A DNA stretch of 11,283 nucleotides. Source: Microcaldota archaeon. Its GTDB lineage: Archaea > Micrarchaeota > Micrarchaeia > Anstonellales > Bilamarchaeaceae. Below the pieces are notes generated by a model. That model made no database searches, was not told the DNA's origin, and saw nothing but the letters and a program-made list of their open reading frames with translations. Positions within the stretch are counted from its first letter, which is position 1, and each line of letters opens with the position of its first letter. Shown in pieces: positions 6,825-11,283 of this stretch. Made by a program: the position numbers and the translations under genes. Location: positions 1 to 11,283 of the forward strand of contig JAHFGR010000026.1 in NCBI GenBank assembly GCA_023247345.1, in the 5' to 3' direction.

Positions 6825-8612
6825 ATGGCCAGTTTAAAAATCAGAAATGTGCAGTGCGCACTGTACAAGGCGCAAGTTCTGCATTTGATGACAGTTTTAT
6901 TCATACTAATTTTTGCTAATCTTTCATTTGCTGTTTGTAACGGTGAGGCTTCGCATTTTATCCCTGCAGTTGTAGAAGAAGGCGGCGGACTAGTAGGCAT
7001 ACACGTTAAAGCTGTGCCAGGAATCGGCGAGGTTTATATCACTACTTTTCCACATACTGGTGTTGTTACCCAGCAATCTATTGATAATGCCGTAGCTTAT
7101 GTATTCTCAAAGGTCAATCAGCCATTTAGCGAATGCAACATTCTTGTGAGCATAGACGGAAATATCGCAGAATACGTAGACGGGCCGAGTGCAGGCATAG
7201 CATTATCCGTTTTAACATATGCGGCAGTGGAAAATCAACCCATCAGAAATGATGCAACTGTTACCGGTTCCGTAGATAAATCCGGAAATGTTGGTCGAGT
7301 TGGCGGGTTATATGAAAAAGCAAGGGCAATATCAAAAGACCATATAAAATACTTCCTTACTCCACAGCATACCTTGCATGAAAGAGTTTTATTGTCTCAC
7401 ATAAAACAAATTTCAAATATCGAAATAATTGAGATAGATAATGCTGATGAAGCGATCGATTTTATGGTTTTCAACAAATCAATCGAAAAAAAGCTGTTAG
7501 TCGCTCCAGATAGATCATTGCCCAACATTCCTTTTTATGATTCATCTGATTTGCAAGATTTTAGAAACATAACACTAGACTTAATAGATCTTGAAAATAC
7601 TGAAGTTAATAAAATACCAGAAAACGATCAGGATATAAAAGAGATCAAGGACTTGTTTTTGAACGAGATAAACAGACAACAAAAACTAGTTGAGAAGGGT
7701 TATACTTTTTCTGCTGCAAATGATGCTTTCCTCGATTACATCGATGCTTCTACTGTTGTTGATGTTTCTAACCCAGACGCAGTTGATTTAAAGAAAAAGT
7801 ACGTTTCTATAAAAGCTTGTCTAGATAGTTTGCCAAATAATAAAAAAACAGATAACGACTTTGAGTGGTTGATCGGTTCTGATTTAAGAAAAGCATGGGC
7901 AGTTCAGAAGATTGACAGTTTAGATATAAACGGCAAGCAACTTGCTGAGGAAAAATATTTCCTTTATAATGAGCTTATGTATGGCGATGCTTGGTGTAAA
8001 ATATCCGGTCTTCTTGCTAAAAACGGATTGCGTTTGGAAGGTGGTAAAGAGATAGACGAAACCGCATGGAAGTTAATAACCCAGAAGAAAATTCTTGATG
8101 CGCAAAAATTAAATATAACTAGTGAGGATTTATTGAATCACTTTGAAACTGCTAAACTATTGTTCAACCAAGGTAAATACGGTGCAGCTGCATTTGACAC
8201 TACATTCGTTTTGAGTATGTACGAATCTGAAAAAGATTTATCCTCTAGCAGTTCTAGTCTTCTTGTTACTAGCAATATTAATCGACTTAAGAATACAAAA
8301 CGTCTGTCCTTATGGGGTAAAATATATCAAACGCAGGGAGTTTTTCTTACAGAAAATGGAGATAGTGATCAATTAAGCGCTTATAAGCTTCTTAAATATG
8401 CAGAAGATCTGGATAAATTAGCTGACGAATTACGTGGTTCTGTTAAATTAGCGCCACTAAATTCTATGTCTGCTTCTGACTCTTCCAAGTCAAAAGACAT
8501 AAACAGTTTCATACAACCTTCTAAAAAACAAGAATCGCAAAATATAAACTGCTTGCCAGGTTATATATTTTTATTTGTTATTACGATACTTCACTTTAAG
8601 AAACAAAAATGA
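6825..8612 (+). CDS. Exported Lon-like Ser/Lys protease with membrane tail (COG1750-like)
   Basis: This 595-residue protein carries a Lon (S16) proteolytic domain at about residues 55-217. The nucleophile is S122 in DGPSAG and the general base is K165 in GLYEKARA. Their 43-residue spacing equals that of E. coli Lon S679/K722. There is no AAA+ ATPase domain. A hydrophobic segment at about 19-36 (MTVLFILIFANLSFA, then VCNG) is a signal peptide, so the protease should act outside the membrane. Residues about 225-550 are helical and unassigned. A Ser-rich linker leads to CLPGYIFLFVITILHFKKQK, a short C-terminal hydrophobic anchor with basic end. This organisation matches archaeal predicted serine proteases of COG1750 as I remember them. 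Two in-frame stops just before the ATG exclude extension. Substrates are unknown; cleavage of exported proteins without ATP is inferred. Confidence 0.85.
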   Translation: MASLKIRNVQCALYKAQVLHLMTVLFILIFANLSFAVCNGEASHFIPAVVEEGGGLVGIHVKAVPGIGEVYITTFPHTGVVTQQSIDNAVAYVFSKVNQPFSECNILVSIDGNIAEYVDGPSAGIALSVLTYAAVENQPIRNDATVTGSVDKSGNVGRVGGLYEKARAISKDHIKYFLTPQHTLHERVLLSHIKQISNIEIIEIDNADEAIDFMVFNKSIEKKLLVAPDRSLPNIPFYDSSDLQDFRNITLDLIDLENTEVNKIPENDQDIKEIKDLFLNEINRQQKLVEKGYTFSAANDAFLDYIDASTVVDVSNPDAVDLKKKYVSIKACLDSLPNNKKTDNDFEWLIGSDLRKAWAVQKIDSLDINGKQLAEEKYFLYNELMYGDAWCKISGLLAKNGLRLEGGKEIDETAWKLITQKKILDAQKLNITSEDLLNHFETAKLLFNQGKYGAAAFDTTFVLSMYESEKDLSSSSSSLLVTSNINRLKNTKRLSLWGKIYQTQGVFLTENGDSDQLSAYKLLKYAEDLDKLADELRGSVKLAPLNSMSASDSSKSKDINSFIQPSKKQESQNINCLPGYIFLFVITILHFKKQK

Positions 8613-8685
8613 TGAAAATGATAGAAAGAAAAAAATCACAAAATCAACAAACCAAAAAAATCAAAAAAGAATAGTAAAATAGTAG

Positions 8686-9549
8686 ATGATTGATATGCCT
8701 GAAATACTAATAACTCCATCGGATATTGTAAAATCAATTGAATTAAATAAACAACGAGCAGAACTCGACTTTAAAGTAAAATTTAGTGTTCAAAACGAAT
8801 CTCTTAAGTCTGAGCTTAAAAAAATAGAAACACAGATAGCAGTGATAGCTGATAAACTTATAAAAGTTGGGCTGAGAGTTGCCCTTCCAAAAGAAAACCA
8901 GCTAAACAACTTTAACAGTGAATTAAAAAAATTTAAAGACTCTGAAATCTTAGAAGCATTAAAACTAAAGCAAGGGAAAATTTATGATTTACTCCTAGCG
9001 CGTGGAGTAATAATAAAAGAAAATTTTGATAATAAACATAACATTGCAAAGATCAATATTCTTTTAAGCAAATTTCCAGTAACTATCAGAACGAAATTAT
9101 TGGAAGCACTAAGAGAAGGTAAGCTTAGCCTTGACGTTTCATTAGATGTTGATGAGAAGAGCAGGTTGTTGCTTGCCAAGTTATTTAATCGTTTGGGAGT
9201 TCAGGTTTTTATTAATGGGAAGTTACTATCTGGGTCGTCGTCTGGGCAACCTCTAGATAAAAACGTTACTTACACTGAAACCTCCATTGTTCTAGGTAAT
9301 AAATGCGTTTGGGTAGCAGCTGACATGGCAGACAGTCTGATCGAGCTTAATAATAAAATACGACAGATATCAACTAAAATTCAACTAAGAAACGCAGAAC
9401 GTCAGGTAAAAATCTTCAATGAGAACGAAGAACAGGAATTCGTACAATTACAAAGCGAGTATTTATCTTTGCTTAAAAATCAGGACGCGCTTCTTGAAGA
9501 TTTTTATAGTGAAGAACGTGAGCTTGTGTTTAAGTTCTTTACTAGCTAG
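8686..9549 (+). CDS. Unknown helical, coiled-coil protein
   Basis: This 287-residue protein has no signal peptide or membrane span, so it is likely cytoplasmic. A Lys/Glu/Leu-rich, coiled-coil-prone segment at about residues 15-115 and a similar one at about 218-275 flank a middle part containing ALREGKLSLDVSLDVDEKSR and LGVQVFINGKLLSG. The helix-strand-helix arrangement may be dimerising, but I recognise no family and no catalytic motif. It follows the exported Lon-like protease after 73 A-rich bases and may be co-transcribed. If the protease is extracellular, the two products lie on opposite sides of the membrane, so direct interaction is not implied. A second in-frame ATG (8695) could be the true start; neither has a clear ribosome-binding sequence. 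The end overlaps the convergent gene by 8 bases. Confidence 0.8.
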   Translation: MIDMPEILITPSDIVKSIELNKQRAELDFKVKFSVQNESLKSELKKIETQIAVIADKLIKVGLRVALPKENQLNNFNSELKKFKDSEILEALKLKQGKIYDLLLARGVIIKENFDNKHNIAKINILLSKFPVTIRTKLLEALREGKLSLDVSLDVDEKSRLLLAKLFNRLGVQVFINGKLLSGSSSGQPLDKNVTYTETSIVLGNKCVWVAADMADSLIELNNKIRQISTKIQLRNAERQVKIFNENEEQEFVQLQSEYLSLLKNQDALLEDFYSEERELVFKFFTS

Positions 9550-9550
9550 T
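9541..9550. other. Palindrome containing both convergent stop codons
   Basis: ACTAGCTAGT is a perfect 10-bp inverted repeat. Read on plus it ends the coiled-coil protein as ACT AGC TAG (Thr-Ser-stop, TAG at 9547-9549). Read on minus it ends the transglutaminase-like protein with the same three codons (TAG complement at 9542-9544). The two genes overlap by 8 bases. Confidence 0.9.
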
Positions 9551-10156
9551 ATCTAATCTGGCAATTAATTCCCCATCAGTGTTTAAGACTCTTTTTTCAT
9601 CTATGTCAAATACTAACTTAAAAAGTTTTCCTGCCACTACCTCTCCAGGAATTCTTGACAGGGTCGGATCAAGCAAAATAGAAATTCCTTGCTCATGTAA
9701 CTCCCTGTCTATCCCCATCCCATATCCATATCTTTTGGCAATGTAATTCCTTAATGCATAATCCATTTCACGTACCTTGCCCCACCCTCCTTCTATTGGG
9801 ACGAATACTCTAATTGCCATATGGTTTCCAGCTAAAGTAATTTGAGTTTTGTATCCTTCTACTTCCAACATGGATGCTAATAAAAAAGATTTAGATCTAC
9901 AATTTCCACTTCTTAATCTTAGCGTTTCTGATGGGGTCTCTTGTACGTTATAATCAGATGGTCTAATATTTAATGCGACAAAATCAAAATAATTAAAAAT
10001 ACGCTCTGCAATTGCCAGGTGTGTACCATTTACTACAAGCTCGTTTTTTCTTGTCTCTTCAGCAGCTTTTTTTACTTCTGGATCGCGAGGCGTAATCTTG
10101 CTTCTAAAATGATCTGATAAGCTAGTTAAAAGTTTGAAAATATCCATATCATTCAT
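9542..10156 (-). CDS. Transglutaminase-like (Cys-His-Asp) protein
   Basis: This 204-residue protein shows the transglutaminase/papain-like core. Cys86 lies in RSGNCRSKSFLLASMLEVEG, His112 in LAGNHMAIRVFV and Asp163 in ISILLDPTLSR, in the order and approximate spacing of the Cys-His-Asp triad. Microbial members are mostly proteases, amidases or crosslinking enzymes; the substrate here cannot be told. No signal peptide follows the ATG at 10156. However, the frame continues upstream for 24 open codons (ending SPAALISWINATT) to a TAA at 10229-10231, and beyond that is the 60-residue one-span protein in the same frame. The functional product may therefore once have been, or still be, membrane anchored. 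No upstream ATG, GTG or TTG lies in the 24 codons, so ATG 10156 (or 10147) is the best start. It is probably co-transcribed with elp3. Confidence 0.78.
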   Translation of the reverse strand: MNDMDIFKLLTSLSDHFRSKITPRDPEVKKAAEETRKNELVVNGTHLAIAERIFNYFDFVALNIRPSDYNVQETPSETLRLRSGNCRSKSFLLASMLEVEGYKTQITLAGNHMAIRVFVPIEGGWGKVREMDYALRNYIAKRYGYGMGIDRELHEQGISILLDPTLSRIPGEVVAGKLFKLVFDIDEKRVLNTDGELIARLDTS

Positions 10157-10228
10157 TGTTGTAGCATTTATCCATGATATCAGAGCTGCAGGTGAGTCTC
10201 TTGAAGTTAAAGCGAGAAAAGCAAACTC

Positions 10229-10411
10229 TTACCTTGCCTTTTTGTAGTTTATAAATGTTGTTTTATTACTATCTCTATCAGGTGGTTGTTTAAACATAGC
10301 AAACTGGGTTAGTGCTATGCCGCTTATTAGCGAGCCCACATATCCAACTCTTAAAATTTTACCAGTAACTTTGTTATCTCTAATTCTTTGGAATATAGTT
10401 TTTGTTGTCAT
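10229..10411 (-). CDS. Small one-span membrane protein, possibly the severed N-terminus of the next gene
   Basis: This 60-residue reading frame starts 10 bases after the elp3 stop. It has a basic N-terminus (TIFQRIRDNKVTGKILR), a hydrophobic span at about residues 23-40 (GYVGSLISGIALTQFAMF) and a polar tail ending NYKKAR. The basic side before the span suggests a signal anchor with the C-terminal part outside. The following transglutaminase-like frame is the same frame, reached by reading through one TAA (10229-10231) and 24 codons. Two readings fit: a small independent protein, or the first exon-like part of a membrane-anchored transglutaminase broken by a nonsense change or sequencing error. 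The overlapping plus-strand frame is a low-complexity shadow. The gene call is moderately secure and function is unknown. Confidence 0.55.
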   Translation of the reverse strand: MTTKTIFQRIRDNKVTGKILRVGYVGSLISGIALTQFAMFKQPPDRDSNKTTFINYKKAR

Positions 10412-10421
10412 ATCTGCATTA

Positions 10422-11283
10422 TTATACTAATACTTTTAAAACGTAAGGACCGCATTCTTTATATCCTTTTTTATAGTAGTATTCTCTTACTCCAACGCCG
10501 CTTATTACAATCATTCTTTTCTTATCGAATTCTTCTTTTGCTATTTTTTCAGCTTCTCGCAATAGCGTAGTGCCTAATCCATGATGCTGAACTTCTTCTG
10601 TACTTTCTGTATGCACCGCAGCTTCTTGCCCATAAACATGCAACTCACGTATTAATGCTGTTTTTTCATCTATTTCTTTTCTACAACTTTCATTCGGAAT
10701 TCTCAATCTTATGAAACCCGCGACCAAGTTATCCTTTTTATTTTCAAATGAAAGAAATACTTCTCGCGCATTGCTTGCTTCGTAATCTAATCTATCTAGT
10801 GAAAACGACTCTTTATTAAATTCGGCTTTGTTCAACCCTATCTCTCTAATTCTTATCTCATTTGGTTTTATTTTCTTTTTTCTCATCTGTACTTCAACAA
10901 GCTCGCGCAAATTACTTTTTTTAACTCCGCGATCTATGCGTGTTGCAGGTATGTCTCGTTGTATGCGCATTACTCTTACGTATTTAGGTATGTATCTGTA
11001 GAATTCAGATATCACATCTGCCGCTTGCTCTGCCTCATAAGGTTCGAATTCACCTCTTTGCGTCATATTATATAATTCTGTTCCCTGAATAACCAGAGTC
11101 GGGTATATTTTCATCATATCTGGCCTAAAATTTTGGTCTTCGAATATTTTTTTAACCATTTCAATATCTTTTTTTGGATTTGACCCTGGCAAACCTGGCA
11201 TGATGTGGTATAAAACTTTAAAAGAAGCGTTCTTCAGCAGCTTTGTAGAATTTATTACTGCATCTGTTAAATGCCCGCGTTTT
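10422..11283 (-). CDS. elp3: Elp3, tRNA uridine-34 acetyltransferase/radical SAM enzyme (C-terminal part)
   Basis: The last 286 residues are visible; the radical SAM domain start and Fe-S cysteines lie beyond base 11283. The frame is open to the window edge through KVLYHIMPGLPGSNP, a conserved Elp3 block, so the ATG at 11201 is internal. Further Elp3 signatures are KIYPTLVIQGTELY, IPKYVRVMRIQRDIPATRI, the ELHVYGQEAAVH block near the acetyl-CoA site, and the GNAT acetyl-CoA loop QHHGLGTTLLREA (about visible residues 232-244). The protein ends GVGVREYYYKKGYKECGPYVLKVLV. Elp3 uses acetyl-CoA and SAM to start carboxymethylation of the wobble uridine (cm5U34) of certain tRNAs; in archaea it works without the other Elongator subunits. 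Family length is about 530-550 residues, so roughly half is here. The next gene on this strand starts 10 bases after the stop. Confidence 0.96.
   Translation of the reverse strand, partial: KRGHLTDAVINSTKLLKNASFKVLYHIMPGLPGSNPKKDIEMVKKIFEDQNFRPDMMKIYPTLVIQGTELYNMTQRGEFEPYEAEQAADVISEFYRYIPKYVRVMRIQRDIPATRIDRGVKKSNLRELVEVQMRKKKIKPNEIRIREIGLNKAEFNKESFSLDRLDYEASNAREVFLSFENKKDNLVAGFIRLRIPNESCRKEIDEKTALIRELHVYGQEAAVHTESTEEVQHHGLGTTLLREAEKIAKEEFDKKRMIVISGVGVREYYYKKGYKECGPYVLKVLV

Noticed and set aside
6812..7000. Minus-strand open frame over the protease start
   Set aside because: It overlaps the signal peptide and protease domain coding region and has no recognisable features.
8982..9179. Minus-strand open frame inside the coiled-coil protein gene
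   Set aside because: It is a Ser/Leu-rich shadow of a well-supported plus-strand gene.
10388..10570. Plus-strand 60-residue hydrophobic frame
   Set aside because: It covers the conserved Elp3 C-terminus on the other strand and is a run of Leu/Ile/Ser typical of antisense to Lys/Glu-rich coding.
11199..11201. ATG at 11201 as the start of Elp3
   Set aside because: The conserved block KVLYHIMPGLPG continues across it and the frame is open to the window edge.

Overview
This window looks like a piece of an AT-rich archaeal chromosome. The evidence is a typical archaeal Elp3 (tRNA wobble-uridine enzyme), a secreted Lon-type protease of the archaeal COG1750 kind, TATA boxes about 25 bp ahead of starts (one consistent with a leaderless mRNA), T-tract rather than hairpin termination, tightly packed genes and N-glycosylation sequons in exported domains. 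The mixture of small unknown proteins and a bacterial-looking deoxyhypusine-synthase homologue would fit a DPANN-type archaeon, but that placement is inference.

Layout. (1) 1-4931, plus strand: an apparent operon of three proteins. First is the C-terminal part of a cysteine-rich, probably exported protein. Next is a 1264-residue protein with a signal peptide, a small Cys-containing ectodomain, one membrane span and about 1050 residues of mostly helical, coiled-coil-prone sequence on the cytoplasmic side. Last is a small protein with three identically spaced zinc ribbons. I recognise none of the three as a named family; together they are the best candidate here for an undescribed envelope-associated system. 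(2) 4932-5649: a duplicated promoter-like segment, then a GNAT-type acetyltransferase ending at a T-tract. (3) 5662-6633, minus strand: a deoxyhypusine-synthase-like enzyme of the type I associate with bacteria, which keeps the catalytic Lys but not all canonical active-site residues. (4) 6634-6824: a divergent intergenic region with three tandem 11-bp repeats and TATA-like boxes. (5) 6825-9549, plus strand: an exported Lon-like Ser/Lys protease with a C-terminal membrane tail, then an unknown helical protein. (6) 9542-11283, minus strand: Elp3 (5' part outside the window), a 60-residue one-span protein and a transglutaminase-like Cys protease-fold protein. The last two are in the same reading frame, separated by a single TAA, and may be one interrupted or two separate genes.

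The plus-strand and minus-strand clusters meet tail to tail at 9541-9550, where a perfect 10-bp palindrome supplies both stop codons. No gap without a gene exceeds 191 bp. I saw no rRNA or tRNA gene, CRISPR array, insertion sequence or integrase.
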